This document shows positions 8,369 through 17,647 of a stretch of DNA of 64,000 bases, in pieces (within the stretch, counting starts at the first letter, position 1; each line of letters opens with the position of its first letter). The notes under the pieces were generated by a model that was given only the letters and a program-made list of their open reading frames with translations, did not search any database and was not told the origin of the DNA. The stretch lies in assembly GCA_048262715.1 (NCBI GenBank), contig JBLXEV010000011.1, positions 1 to 64,000 on the forward strand, read 5' to 3'. A program made the position numbers and the translations under genes. Source of the DNA: Albirhodobacter sp048262715 (GTDB lineage: Bacteria > Pseudomonadota > Alphaproteobacteria > Rhodobacterales > Rhodobacteraceae).

Positions 8369-9622
8369 TTAGCCCAGTTTCATATTGTCGATGCCGACGA
8401 TGCGATCGTAGAGCCAGTAGAGGATCAAAATCCCCGCCAGCAACAAGGAGGCCAGCGCCGCTGCCAGCGACCAGTTCAACGATTTTTGCATGTGGAAGGC
8501 GATCAGGTTGGAGATCAGCTGACCATCGGCACCGCCGACGAGCGCGGGGGTGATGTAATAGCCGACCGCCAGAATGAAGACGAGCAACGCCCCTGCCCCG
8601 ATCCCCGGCAGGGTTTGCGGCAGGTAGATCCGGCGGAAGGCTGTCCACGAGGTCGCGCCCAAGGAGCGGGCCGCGCGCACATAGGTGGGCGGGATTTGCC
8701 GCATCACCGAATAGAGCGGCAGCACCATAAACGGCAGCAGGATATGCGTCATCGCGATCACGGTGCCAGTCTGGTTATACATCATCTGGATCCGGCCATC
8801 GTCGCCGATCACCCCGGCCCAGACCAGGAGATCGTTCAGCACGCCCTGCGATTGCAGCAGCACCATCCAAGAGGTGGTGCGCACCAAGAGCGATGTCCAG
8901 AACGGCAGTAGCACGAAGATCATCAGCAGGTTCGATTTTGCCATCGGCAATGTCGCCAGCAGATGCGCAATTGGGAAGGCGAGGACCATGCAGAAGAAGG
9001 TGATGGTGAGCGAGAGAGTGAATGTACGCCCGAACAGCATTTTATAGACCGCCTGCCCAGCCTCAACCCCGGTGACCTTCCCTTCATCATCGCGTGTCAT
9101 ATCGAGTGCCGCGAGATAGAAATCGGCGGTCAAAGGATTGGACGCAGAGCGCATCGCGCGCCAGATGATCAGCTCGCCCCATTTTTTATCAGCCGCAATC
9201 AGCGCCTCTTTATAGGGTGGCTCCATCTTATCTATTTTGCGCACAGTGCTGGTGAACAAGGACCGCGTGCCCGAGACATCATAGTTGATACGCGTGCCCG
9301 CCTCGCCGGCTGTGCGGTCGATCTTCATCTGCTTCAGGTCTGTCGCCAATGCGGCATAGGCGCTTTCGTCAATCTCTGATCCGGCGGGATTCGCGTCGAA
9401 CCATGCCCCTAATGCCGGAGCCGATTTGGAGAAGCTATCGTTATACACCGATTGCACCAACATCTGCCCGATGGGCACGATGAAGGTGATCATGACGAAT
9501 AAAAACAGCGGCGCCACCAAAAGGAAGGCGCGGCGGCGAGCCAGTTTTTGCGATCGGATCAGCGCGGCCTTAAGCGGCTGACCATCAGCGGTTACAATCA
9601 ATTGGGCAGTGGCGTCGGTCAT
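8369..9622 (-). CDS. potB: Polyamine-type ABC transporter permease (PotB family)
   Basis: This 417-residue inner-membrane subunit has a hydrophobic first segment (LLVAPLFLFVMITFIVPIGQML). A large soluble insert of about 150 residues follows, then five more membrane segments. The EAA loop is RAARSLGATSWTAFRRIYLPQTLPGIGAGA. The long insert makes it larger than E. coli PotB (about 275 residues), as in many alphaproteobacterial homologues. Its start lies 361 bases after the binding-protein gene, across a terminator-like hairpin, so the permeases are likely made in smaller amounts than the binding protein. Confidence 0.87.
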   Translation of the reverse strand: MTDATAQLIVTADGQPLKAALIRSQKLARRRAFLLVAPLFLFVMITFIVPIGQMLVQSVYNDSFSKSAPALGAWFDANPAGSEIDESAYAALATDLKQMKIDRTAGEAGTRINYDVSGTRSLFTSTVRKIDKMEPPYKEALIAADKKWGELIIWRAMRSASNPLTADFYLAALDMTRDDEGKVTGVEAGQAVYKMLFGRTFTLSLTITFFCMVLAFPIAHLLATLPMAKSNLLMIFVLLPFWTSLLVRTTSWMVLLQSQGVLNDLLVWAGVIGDDGRIQMMYNQTGTVIAMTHILLPFMVLPLYSVMRQIPPTYVRAARSLGATSWTAFRRIYLPQTLPGIGAGALLVFILAVGYYITPALVGGADGQLISNLIAFHMQKSLNWSLAAALASLLLAGILILYWLYDRIVGIDNMKLG

Positions 9623-9983
9623 TTATCGGTCCTCTCTGCCATCGGCAGCGGCTGGTTCGATCTTGTTAGGCGTGCGGGCTGAAGGGGCTTGCGGGCTGAG
9701 TGCCACTGATACCGCCAAAACGGTGCTAGCGCGGGAACCGGACAGCGCCCGAAGTCCATTCGTTTCACCGCTGGAATCGCTGCGTCAGCTATCCCTTCGC
9801 CATGCACTCTATGAGGTGATTGCACTTCAGCCAGAGCGGGAGCAGCTGGCCTCAGGTCGAGGACCCCTCACGGAACACATGCGAACACTGTTCGGATCTC
9901 AGAGGTATGTTGCGGCTTGTGCGGGGCAAGGACCCCAAAGAGAGAAGAAAGGGTGGGGGGAATGAGCCCCCACCCCTGCCCTA
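9623..9983. other. Gap between binding-protein and permease genes
   Basis: This 361-base stretch separates the binding-protein gene from the PotB-type permease gene within one ABC operon. Apart from the hairpin at 9951-9975 I see no gene. Short open frames here lack ribosome sites and family features. Confidence 0.6.
9941..9975 (-). terminator. Terminator or attenuator hairpin after the binding-protein gene
   Basis: A perfect 9-bp stem, GGGTGGGGG at 9951-9959 and CCCCCACCC at 9967-9975, has a 7-base loop. On the reverse strand it is followed by the pyrimidine tract TTTCTTCTC. It sits just downstream of the binding-protein stop and may reduce read-through into the permease genes. Confidence 0.65.
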
Positions 9984-11057
9984 TCAGCTTGCCAGCCAAG
10001 CGTTGAACCGCTCGGAAAGTTCAACGTCATGATCAGCCCAGAAGATCGGATCGGTGGTGATCACGTTCATCATGTTTTCCGGATTGGTAGGCATATGCGG
10101 CGCCATATCGGTTTTGCCATCCTGATACATGCCAACGAGCGATGCGGAGGACTTCCGCGCCGGACCGTAGGAGATATATTTCGCTTGGTCCGCAAGGCGC
10201 TGGGTATCAGTGGAGAACTTCAGGAACTCCATCGCATTCTCGAGGTTCGGCGCGCCTTTGGGGATCACCCAAAGGTCATAATCGAGGTATTGGCCATCCC
10301 AGATGATCTCGAACGGCTTGTTCTCTGCGACCATCGCGTTGAAGAAGCGGCCATTATAGCCGGTGGTCATAACGACTTCGCCATCCGCGAGAAGCTGCGG
10401 CGGCTGTGCGCCAGCATCCCACCAGACAACCGAATCCTTGATCGTGTCTAGCTTGGCGAGCGCACGCGCGACGCCGTCAGGCGTGCCGAGCACATCATAG
10501 ATTTCATCTGCCGGCACGCCATCCGCGAGCAGCGCCATTTCCAGCGAACGCTTGGCCGATTTCAGCAGGCCACGCTTGCCGGGGAATTTCTCGAGATCGA
10601 AGAAATCGTTGAGGGTGGACGGGGCTTCGCCGGTGAATTTGGTGGTGTCATAGGCGATGACCGTGCCCCAAACGATATTGGCAACGGCGCAATCTTGCAG
10701 CGCGCCATCCACGAAATCTTCCGCAGCGGGCGTGCCATCCGGGGCTGCCGGCAGGGTTGCCGGATCAATCAGCTCAAGCAGGCCTTCATCGCACAGCCGG
10801 ATCGCATCCGACAGCTCGACATCGGCGAGATCGATGGAGACGTTGCCCGCCTCCACCTGCGCTTTGAGCGGCGTTGCAGGGTTATCGGCATCGATCGAAT
10901 TGACTTTGATGCCAGTCTTTTCGGTGAAGGGCTTTTGGTAGGCCTCGACTTGGCTCACCGTATACGCGCCGCCCCAAGAGACAACGTTCACTTCCTGCGC
11001 TGCAGCCGCGAAGGCGAGGCTCGAAAGTGCCGTGCTCAGAATTAGCGTGGTTTTCAT
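9984..11057 (-). CDS. ABC transporter substrate-binding protein, PotD/polyamine family
   Basis: The 357-residue periplasmic protein has a Sec signal peptide (MKTTLILSTALSSLAFAAAAQ) and the family 13 binding-protein fold. Landmarks are VNVVSWGGAYTVSQ, FTEKTGIKVNSID, IVWGTVIAYDTTKF and YDLWVIPKGAPN. I chose the ATG at 11057 because GGGAG lies upstream and it opens the signal peptide; an in-frame start at 11210 would overlap the ATPase gene and hide the signal. It delivers its ligand, probably a polyamine or related cation, to the permeases encoded downstream. The ligand is inferred from family only. Confidence 0.9.
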   Translation of the reverse strand: MKTTLILSTALSSLAFAAAAQEVNVVSWGGAYTVSQVEAYQKPFTEKTGIKVNSIDADNPATPLKAQVEAGNVSIDLADVELSDAIRLCDEGLLELIDPATLPAAPDGTPAAEDFVDGALQDCAVANIVWGTVIAYDTTKFTGEAPSTLNDFFDLEKFPGKRGLLKSAKRSLEMALLADGVPADEIYDVLGTPDGVARALAKLDTIKDSVVWWDAGAQPPQLLADGEVVMTTGYNGRFFNAMVAENKPFEIIWDGQYLDYDLWVIPKGAPNLENAMEFLKFSTDTQRLADQAKYISYGPARKSSASLVGMYQDGKTDMAPHMPTNPENMMNVITTDPIFWADHDVELSERFNAWLAS

Positions 11058-11184
11058 GTGTAACTCCCGTTGATGTTTATATGTCTGTGACTTTGTGCCA
11101 CTTTTACCTATCAGCCCGTTAACCCGGCCCGATGGTTTTTGCTTCGGGGCGACGTGTCGCCGCACCGAAGGATGATCAATCAGC

Positions 11185-12288
11185 TCAAACCGTGTCAAGC
11201 GCGCGGGCATCTTCGGGATGCCAGCCGATCTTGATCTTCTCTCCCGGTTTGAGTTTCGTCTGGCCGATTGTATTGCGGCTTTTCATGACGAAATTATCAG
11301 ATCCCGCGACCCGCATACGGGTGCGGAAGATATCGCCCATATAGACGACCTCCAACACCTCCGCGCTGATCATATGCGCGCCTTCGGGCATCATCTCGGG
11401 CTTGAATTCAATCCGCTCCGGGCGGATTGACACCAAGGTTTGCTGCCCCGAGGAGGTGATATTGACGGGCGTCGCGTCAATCAGCTCACCCGTCCCCAGC
11501 CGCACGGTGCAATGCGCGCCGTTGAGGGATTCGACAGTGCCCGGCAACTCGTTGTTTTCACCGATGAACTGCGCCACAAAGCTATTCTGCGGGCGCTCAT
11601 AAAGCTCGTCCGGCGGCGCGAGCTGCTGGATCCGGCCATCGTTGAACACGGCAACGCGATCCGACATCGTCAGCGCCTCGCCCTGATCATGGGTCACGTA
11701 GACGACGGTGATTCCAAGGCTTTCATGCAGGTGTTTGATCTCATACTGCATATGCTCGCGCAGTTGTTTATCGAGCGCGCCCAGCGGCTCATCCATCAAG
11801 ACCAGCTTGGGATCGAACACCAGCGCGCGCGCCAAGGCGATGCGTTGTTGCTGACCGCCCGACAGCTGCGAGGGACGGCGGTTCGCGAAAGCGCCCATCT
11901 GCACCATATCCAAAGCGCGCATGATCTTCTCTTCACGCTCGGATTTACCCATTCCGCGCACTTCGAGCGGGAAGGCAAGATTCTCGCCCACCGTCATATG
12001 CGGGAAGAGCGCGTAATTCTGGAATACCATCCCGATACCGCGCTTATGCGGTGGAACTTGGTTGATCGGCTGACCATCGAGACGAATTTCGCCATTGGTC
12101 GCTGTCTCGAAACCGGCCAGCATCATCAGGCAAGTCGTTTTGCCAGACCCCGAAGGCCCAAGCATCGTTAAAAATTCGCCTTTTCCGATCGACAGGTTCA
12201 AATCTTTCACAACGAGCGTCTCGCCGTCATAACTTTTTTGAACGCGGTCGAAGGTGACGAAGCCATCGTTGGTGGTGGCGTTGGTCAA
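11185..12288 (-). CDS. potA: Polyamine-type ABC transporter ATP-binding protein (PotA family)
   Basis: The 367-residue ATPase has a Walker A (LGPSGSGKTT), a Q-loop (VFQNYALFPHMTV), the signature LSGGQQQRIALARAL, a Walker B (LVLMDEPLGALD) and an H-loop (YVTHDQGEAL). A C-terminal TOBE domain follows from about residue 280. The start codon is TTG at 12288, preceded by GGGGAG at a good distance; no ATG fits better. It is the first gene of the importer operon and energises the two permeases. Confidence 0.92.
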   Translation of the reverse strand: MTNATTNDGFVTFDRVQKSYDGETLVVKDLNLSIGKGEFLTMLGPSGSGKTTCLMMLAGFETATNGEIRLDGQPINQVPPHKRGIGMVFQNYALFPHMTVGENLAFPLEVRGMGKSEREEKIMRALDMVQMGAFANRRPSQLSGGQQQRIALARALVFDPKLVLMDEPLGALDKQLREHMQYEIKHLHESLGITVVYVTHDQGEALTMSDRVAVFNDGRIQQLAPPDELYERPQNSFVAQFIGENNELPGTVESLNGAHCTVRLGTGELIDATPVNITSSGQQTLVSIRPERIEFKPEMMPEGAHMISAEVLEVVYMGDIFRTRMRVAGSDNFVMKSRNTIGQTKLKPGEKIKIGWHPEDARALDTV

Positions 12289-12765
12289 AGCGGGCTCCCC
12301 AAATTATTTTTCGTTTTGCTCCCGTGTGATTGATAAGAACGAATGAGTTTCTAAGTTTCAAGCAATAAAACCTGAATTATCTAAGCGCATTGGGGTAGGT
12401 TGCGTTTCGCAAAGGAAAGCGGCGCAGGGCGTTACAAGCTGCGCAGGAAGAAACCAGTTTGCACAATCACGCTGACCGATTTGGCGCGGTAATCCGGTAT
12501 CCCCTGTGAGGGAATGCAGTTTGAAATGGGGCACGAAGCCGACTCGGAATGATTCGCGGCAGGTGAACGCCCCGTTTTGCAGCGCGACATGAGGCACCCC
12601 GCAAGATCAACGCCGCGGGACGCGCCTAGCCTGCCATCTGATGCAGATGACACCAGCAGATATGAGAAAGCGGCTCAAAAGCTCTCGCCCTGATCCGCTC
12701 GTGGTGTCTTGTTAGATGAGGATTTTTGTCGAACTCTCTTCGGGTCGAAACCCTTAGGGGAGAGT
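12289..12765. other. Gene-free stretch upstream of the importer operon
   Basis: This 477-base region runs between the ATPase gene and tRNA-Leu. It is more AT-rich near 12300-12380 and presumably holds the importer promoter. Two short reverse-strand frames (near 12358-12597 and 12432-12653) overlap each other and lack convincing ribosome sites, so I do not call genes. Confidence 0.6.
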
Positions 12766-12852
12766 TGGTGCGGTCGAGAAGACTCGAACTTCCACGGGTG
12801 TTACCCCACAGCGACCTCAACGCTGCGCGTCTACCAATTCCGCCACGACCGC
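12766..12852 (-). tRNA. tRNA-Leu(GAG)
   Basis: The reverse strand forms a class II tRNA. The acceptor stem GCGGTCG pairs with CGACCGC. The anticodon stem CAGCG/CGCTG encloses TTGAGGT with anticodon GAG. It has a long variable arm, a T arm with AGTTCGAGTCT and an encoded CCA. Confidence 0.97.
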
Positions 12853-13141
12853 ACAGTCTTGACTTGGTGAGGGGGCTTCTAGCCGAGGGTTTGGGGGATG
12901 TGAAGAGGCTATTTGTGTGATTTTCAAAATTTTTTCGCGACCTCCCCCACGCATCGAAAAATTGCCTGTTTTGCAAGGCTCTGACGTGAGTTGCCCGCGC
13001 GATGCCGAAGGCGCTCGCTGCGGATTTGATCTCAGGTTGATCTGCCCCGCCGCCGCAACGTAAAAGACAGGCAGAGAGGCCTGCGCCCGATCCATCCTCG
13101 CGCCAGCCCTATATCATACGCCAAGCGTCAGGAGTGCAGCC

Positions 13142-13798
13142 ATGGTCGAATGGATCACAGCAACGGATCTCGTCCCCTATGAGGAAGCGCTCACCTTCAT
13201 GGAGGACCGCGTGGCGAAGATCGCATCCGGCGAGGCGCAAGAGGCGATCTGGCTGATTGAGCATCCGCCGCTCTATACCGCCGGCACCTCGGCCCAGAGT
13301 GCCGATCTTACCGACCCCGACCGCTTCCCCGTCTATCAGGCTGGGCGCGGTGGCCAATATACCTACCACGGGCCGGGCCAGCGGGTGATTTATGTGATGC
13401 TCGATCTGAACAAGCGTGGCCGCGATGTGCGCAAATTCGTGTGCAATCTGGAGAAATGGGTGATCGACACGCTGGCGGAGTTCAACATCACCGCAGAGCG
13501 CCGCACGGGGCGCGTCGGCGTTTGGGTGACGCGGCCGGAAAAGCCCGCGAATTTTGACGGCTCCGCCCGCGAGGATAAGATCGCCGCGATTGGCGTGAAG
13601 CTAAGGCGCTGGGTGTCCTTCCACGGGATCTCGATCAATGTGGAGCCAGACCTCAGCCATTTCGATGGAATCGTGCCCTGCGGGATTCGCGAGCACGGGG
13701 TGACCAGCCTCGTCGATCTGGGCTTGCCCGTCACGATGATGGATCTGGATCTCGCACTGATGCGCCGGTTTGAGGCGGTGTTTGGCGCGGATGACTAG
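13142..13798 (+). CDS. lipB: Lipoyl(octanoyl) transferase
   Basis: This enzyme moves the octanoyl group from acyl carrier protein to lysines of lipoate-dependent enzymes, the first step of lipoate assembly. The 218-residue length is normal. The signature GRGGQYTYHGPGQ lies near residues 68-80. The catalytic Lys lies in AAIGVKLRRWVSFHG and the catalytic Cys in GIVPCGIREHGVTSL. An AGGAG site precedes the ATG. The gene stands alone between tRNA-Leu and the cytochrome c2 gene. Confidence 0.97.
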   Translation: MVEWITATDLVPYEEALTFMEDRVAKIASGEAQEAIWLIEHPPLYTAGTSAQSADLTDPDRFPVYQAGRGGQYTYHGPGQRVIYVMLDLNKRGRDVRKFVCNLEKWVIDTLAEFNITAERRTGRVGVWVTRPEKPANFDGSAREDKIAAIGVKLRRWVSFHGISINVEPDLSHFDGIVPCGIREHGVTSLVDLGLPVTMMDLDLALMRRFEAVFGADD

Positions 13799-13957
13799 GG
13801 ATCAAGGCCGCGCAACACCCAACCTCAGCCATGATCACAATCTGGGCGACATGCTTCCCTTCCGTGACAGCGCGCCTATATTCATAGGAACGCGACCCAT
13901 TGCCCCAGCCAAAGCGCGCTGCGACAAGCCGTCACAAAGTCACGATCAGCCTTCGGG

Positions 13958-13963
13958 TATAAT
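13958..13963 (+). promoter_or_regulatory. Possible -10 box for the cytochrome c2 gene
   Basis: A perfect TATAAT lies 100 bases upstream of the cytochrome c2 start, in the gap after lipB. The -35 region is weak (GTCACA or AAGTCA at poor spacing), so the promoter call is tentative. Confidence 0.4.
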
Positions 13964-14062
13964 GTGCCGATGATGACTTGGGCTTGAAGGTCCGCAAAGA
14001 CATACCGCAGCAAGAGCTGCAAATTCGCAGCACAAGCTGCTCGTTACAAAGGATACACCGCG

Positions 14063-14488
14063 ATGAAGATCAGCCCGATTGCCACTCTCGCCGCCCTCTC
14101 GATCACCGGCCTTTCGCTGGCCGCGCCTGCCCTCGCGGGCGATGTCGCACTGGGCGAGAAGGACTTCAAGAAATGCAAAGCCTGCCATTCCATCGTCGAT
14201 AATTCAGGCGAAGCGATTGTGAAGGGCGGCAAAACCGGCCCGAACCTGTTCGGCGTGATCGGCCGCACCGCAGGGACCGAAGACGGGTTCCGTTACAAGG
14301 ATTCGATCATCGCTCTTGGCGCGACGGGCTTCGCTTGGGATGAGGAGAGCATCGGCCAATACGCGGTCGATCCGACAGCCTTCCTGCGCGAGAAGCTCGG
14401 CGACGACAAAGCGAAATCGGGGATGGTCAAGCAATCCCTCAAAGATCCGGCGAATGTCGCGGCCTATATCGCCTCTGTCAGCCAGTAA
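14063..14488 (+). CDS. cycA: Cytochrome c2 / c550-type electron carrier
   Basis: The 141-residue periplasmic protein has a signal peptide cut after PALA (about residue 25), the haem-binding CKACH at residues 38-42 and the axial Met in AKSGM near residue 121. The segments GPNLFGVIGRTAG and FLREKLGDDKAKSGM are typical of large class I cytochromes c2/c550 of Rhodobacter and Paracoccus. It shuttles electrons from the bc1 complex to oxidases such as the CtaD enzyme encoded next. The start has AAGGAT upstream, and a strong terminator follows, so it is probably its own transcript. Confidence 0.93.
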   Translation: MKISPIATLAALSITGLSLAAPALAGDVALGEKDFKKCKACHSIVDNSGEAIVKGGKTGPNLFGVIGRTAGTEDGFRYKDSIIALGATGFAWDEESIGQYAVDPTAFLREKLGDDKAKSGMVKQSLKDPANVAAYIASVSQ

Positions 14489-14542
14489 TCCGGCGCGCGT
14501 CACGCGAAGCGGCACGCCCCCTGCGACAAATTGCGCCCTTGC

Positions 14543-14573
14543 AGCCCCCGATCTCGCCAGATCGGGGGCTTTT
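14543..14573 (+). terminator. Rho-independent terminator of the cytochrome c2 gene
   Basis: A 12-bp perfect stem, AGCCCCCGATCT and AGATCGGGGGCT, has loop CGCC and is followed by TTTT. Confidence 0.92.
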
Positions 14574-14731
14574 CGCATCCGGCGCGGGAGAAACCGCGAG
14601 AAACACAGGCGGAATTTTTCAATTTGCCGTGTCCTCATGAGTTGCCGTTGCTGCGATTGCTCTCTATTGTCTGGCCCATGCAGGCGCGCGCTCGGGAGAT
14701 CGCGCGCCAGTACGGTATTAGGGAGACTAGC

Positions 14732-16411
14732 ATGGCCGACGCAGCCCATCACGCGGCTGGGGAACATGACGAGCGCGGGTTCTTTACCCGCTGGTTCATG
14801 TCCACCAATCACAAGGATATTGGTATCCTTTATCTGTTCACCGCTGGGGCCGTAGGCCTTCTGTCGGTTATGTTCACCGTTTACATGCGCCTCGAGCTCA
14901 TGGAACCGGGTGTGCAATATATGTGCCTTGAGGGCGCGCGCTTCATCGCGGATGCAACCCGCGAGTGCACCCCCAACGGCCACCTGTGGAACGTGATGAT
15001 CACGTATCACGGCGTACTCATGATGTTCTTCGTCGTGATTCCCGCGCTGTTCGGTGGCTTCGGCAACTACTTCATGCCGCTGCATATCGGCGCGCCGGAT
15101 ATGGCCTTCCCCCGCCTCAACAACCTCAGCTACTGGATGTATGTGGCCGGTGTTGCGCTCGGCGTGGCGTCGATGCTCACCCCCGGTTCGTCCGATGGTC
15201 AGCTCGGTTCGGGTGTTGGCTGGGTGCTCTACCCGCCGCTGTCGACACAGAACGCGGAATTGATCTCGATGGATCTGGCGATCTTCGCGGTGCACGTCTC
15301 TGGCGCCTCGTCGATTCTCGGCGCGATCAACATCATCACCACCTTCCTCAACATGCGCGCACCTGGCATGACCATGCACAAAGTGCCGCTGTTCGGCTGG
15401 TCGATCTTCATCACCGCATGGCTGATCTTGCTCGCACTTCCGGTTCTGGCTGGCGCGATCACCATGCTTCTGATGGATCGCAACTTCGGCACCACCTTCT
15501 TCGATCCTTCGGGCGGTGGCGATCCGATCCTCTATCAGCACATCCTGTGGTTCTTCGGCCATCCGGAAGTGTATATCATCGTGCTCCCCGCCTTCGGGAT
15601 CGTCTCCCACGTCATCGCAACCTTCTCGCGTAAGCCCGTCTTCGGCTATCTGCCGATGGTCTATGCGATGGTCGCAATCGGCGTGCTCGGCTTCGTCGTT
15701 TGGGCGCACCACATGTATACCGTGGGCATGTCGCTCACCCAGCAGAGCTACTTCATGATGGCCACCATGGTCATCGCCGTCCCAACGGGCGTGAAGGTGT
15801 TCTCGTGGATCGCGACGATGTGGGGCGGCTCGATCGAGTTCAAAACCCCGATGCTTTGGGCGTTCGGCTTCCTGTTCCTGTTCACCGTTGGCGGTGTGAC
15901 GGGTGTGGTGCTCAGCCAAGCGCCGCTCGACCGTGTTTACCACGACACCTATTACGTTGTGGCACACTTCCACTACGTTATGTCGCTGGGCGCTGTCTTC
16001 GGCATCTTCGCAGGTGTCTACTTCTGGATCGGCAAAATGTCGGGCCGTCAGTACCCTGAATGGGCCGGTAAGCTGCACTTCTGGATGATGTTCATCGGTT
16101 CGAACATCATCTTCTTCCCGCAGCACTTCTTGGGCCGCCAAGGCATGCCGCGCCGCTATATCGACTATCCTGAAGCCTTCGCCTTCTGGAACTACATCTC
16201 GTCGATCGGTGCGTTCATCTCCTTCGCGTCCTTCGTGTTCTTCATCGGTGTAGTCTTCTGGACCATCACCCGCGGTAAGCGCGTGACAGAGAACAACTAC
16301 TGGAACGAATACGCCGATACGCTGGAGTGGACCCTTCCCTGCCCGCCGCCGGAGCACACTTTCGAGCAGCTCCCCAAGCAGTCGGATTGGGATCACTCCC
16401 ATACCCACTAA
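14732..16411 (+). CDS. ctaD: Cytochrome c oxidase subunit I, aa3 type
   Basis: This is the catalytic subunit of the proton-pumping oxidase in the inner membrane, 559 residues with twelve membrane segments. Haem a and a3-CuB ligands are visible: His in ITYHGVLMMFF, the His-Tyr cross-link motif WFFGHPEVYIIVLP, the CuB pair in WAHHMYTVGM, and VAHFHYVMSLG for both haems. FGGFGNYFMPLH (D channel) and VKVFSWIATMWGG (K channel) mark a type A oxidase. I start it at the ATG at 14732 after GGGAG; the open frame extends further upstream without oxidase character. Subunits II and III are not in the window, as in Paracoccus, where ctaD is separate. Confidence 0.96.
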   Translation: MADAAHHAAGEHDERGFFTRWFMSTNHKDIGILYLFTAGAVGLLSVMFTVYMRLELMEPGVQYMCLEGARFIADATRECTPNGHLWNVMITYHGVLMMFFVVIPALFGGFGNYFMPLHIGAPDMAFPRLNNLSYWMYVAGVALGVASMLTPGSSDGQLGSGVGWVLYPPLSTQNAELISMDLAIFAVHVSGASSILGAINIITTFLNMRAPGMTMHKVPLFGWSIFITAWLILLALPVLAGAITMLLMDRNFGTTFFDPSGGGDPILYQHILWFFGHPEVYIIVLPAFGIVSHVIATFSRKPVFGYLPMVYAMVAIGVLGFVVWAHHMYTVGMSLTQQSYFMMATMVIAVPTGVKVFSWIATMWGGSIEFKTPMLWAFGFLFLFTVGGVTGVVLSQAPLDRVYHDTYYVVAHFHYVMSLGAVFGIFAGVYFWIGKMSGRQYPEWAGKLHFWMMFIGSNIIFFPQHFLGRQGMPRRYIDYPEAFAFWNYISSIGAFISFASFVFFIGVVFWTITRGKRVTENNYWNEYADTLEWTLPCPPPEHTFEQLPKQSDWDHSHTH

Positions 16412-16436
16412 GGCTAGCGCATGATCTGATAAAAAA

Positions 16437-16470
16437 CCCTCCGATGGCAACATCGGGGGGTTTTGTTTTT
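16437..16470 (+). terminator. Terminator of ctaD
   Basis: The stem CCCTCCGATG pairs with CATCGGGGGG (one T-G pair) around loop GCAA, followed by TTTTGTTTTT. Confidence 0.88.
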
Positions 16471-16526
16471 GGCGTGGCAAGCGCTATCGTGCTGGGATCT
16501 CGAACCGTTGTGAACCGAGCGCGCAT

Positions 16527-17153
16527 ATGCCCTATGAATGGGTCTCTCCCCAAATCCCGTCAAAGCCTGATCCGCAAGCCTTCACGCCGTCGCGCGGATA
16601 TCCGTTGCAAGATGCGCCGTTGGCACTGCCCGCAGAGGTGCATCTATGGCCCTACCGATCCCTGCCCCGCCGCGGGTTCGTGCTGTTCATCGGCCTGACT
16701 TGCGCGCTTCTGTGCCTGCCGGTGATCGCGCTGATCGGGCTGGCCGTGCTCTGGGTCTTGCTGCCCTTTGTGATCCTCGTGGTCTGGGGCCTTTGGTATG
16801 CGCTCCAGCGCAGCTACCGTGACGGCGAGATCTTGGAGGTCCTGCAGATCACGCCTGCATCGATCCGCCTCACCCGCCGCAGCCCCCCGCGCGACAGGCG
16901 GGCAAAGGCAGATGCCAAAGCGGCCAATCACCCCGCATGGCAGGAGAAAACATGGGAGGCCAATCCCTATTGGGTCCGGCTCCGCAGTCATAGCGAGCCG
17001 TTACCGGAATATCTGACGCTCACCGGCGGCCCGCGCGAGGTCGAACTCGGCGCGTTTATGACGCCAGAGGAGCGCCGTCGCCTGAGCGCAGAGATCACCA
17101 CCTTGCTGCGCGCTGCCCGTCGGGCGAATCCGCAAGATGATATGGCCGACTAA
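16527..17153 (+). CDS. DUF2244 family membrane protein
   Basis: The 208-residue protein has two adjacent membrane segments in the middle (FVLFIGLTCALLCLPVIALIGL and VLLPFVILVVWGLWYAL), flanked by soluble parts. The arrangement RSLPRRGF, the two segments, then EILEVLQITPASI matches the DUF2244 family, which is often found next to cytochrome oxidase genes; here it follows ctaD. Its function is unknown, and a role in oxidase assembly is only a guess from context. The ATG at 16527 has no strong ribosome site. Confidence 0.75.
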   Translation: MPYEWVSPQIPSKPDPQAFTPSRGYPLQDAPLALPAEVHLWPYRSLPRRGFVLFIGLTCALLCLPVIALIGLAVLWVLLPFVILVVWGLWYALQRSYRDGEILEVLQITPASIRLTRRSPPRDRRAKADAKAANHPAWQEKTWEANPYWVRLRSHSEPLPEYLTLTGGPREVELGAFMTPEERRRLSAEITTLLRAARRANPQDDMAD

Positions 17154-17201
17154 GCCAGCCCTTCACAGGCATTGGGCAATGCGGGTGGCCATCACCGCCA
17201 A

Positions 17202-17228
17202 ACGAAAACGCCGCCCCGAAGGGCGGCG
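17202..17228 (-). terminator. Terminator of the YqeY/lipoprotein pair
   Basis: An 8-bp stem, CGCCGCCC and GGGCGGCG, with loop CGAA is followed on the reverse strand by TTTTCGTTT. It lies just downstream of the lipoprotein gene, which ends at 17264. Confidence 0.82.
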
Positions 17229-17263
17229 CGATCCTATCGTCTGCAAGACCACCTCCGAGAGGG

Positions 17264-17647
17264 TTAGCCCCTTGGCAGCGGGAAGCAGCCATACTCTTTA
17301 TCAATCGCTTCGAGCGTTTCTTCCGCCCAAGCCTTCCCTTCTCGGTCGACCTTCTGCGCGAAAGCCTCTTCCGAGAGGGGCGTCTTCTTATCTGACATCA
17401 CCGTCAGAAGCTGATCCCGCGCGAATGTATCGGTGGCCGCCTCGAACGCCTTATGCGCTTGTTTCGCCCGCGCCTCGGTTTCTGTCTTTGTGGCAGATTT
17501 CGTGCAGGCATAGCTCAGCGCGCGTTTGCTCAGATCCGAGCGGAAGGTGAACATCTCCCGATCCGGAAAGGCTTGCCGCGCGAGGGTATTGCCCGCGCAG
17601 CCCGCCAGCGCCAAAAGCGCCGCAGTCAGAAGGCCGAACCGGATCAC
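17264..17647 (-). CDS. Small lipoprotein of unknown function
   Basis: The 127-residue protein has a lipoprotein signal MIRFGLLTAALLALAGC with the lipid-anchored Cys at residue 17, followed by a mostly helical, charged domain. Two further cysteines (YACTKS and YGCFPLP) could form a disulfide in the periplasm. I do not recognise a family. The start is a GTG that overlaps the stop of the YqeY-type gene (GTGA), so the two are coupled. The coding pattern and terminator support a real gene. Confidence 0.75.
   Translation of the reverse strand: MIRFGLLTAALLALAGCAGNTLARQAFPDREMFTFRSDLSKRALSYACTKSATKTETEARAKQAHKAFEAATDTFARDQLLTVMSDKKTPLSEEAFAQKVDREGKAWAEETLEAIDKEYGCFPLPRG

Noticed and set aside
12358..12653. 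Two overlapping short reverse frames upstream of potA
   Set aside because: They lie in different frames over the same DNA, lack good ribosome sites and match nothing I recognise.
14204..16480. A 758-codon open frame antisense to cytochrome c2 and ctaD
   Set aside because: It is a codon-pattern shadow of the high-GC ctaD gene; its translation is rich in His, Arg and Glu and matches no family, while ctaD on the other strand is certain.
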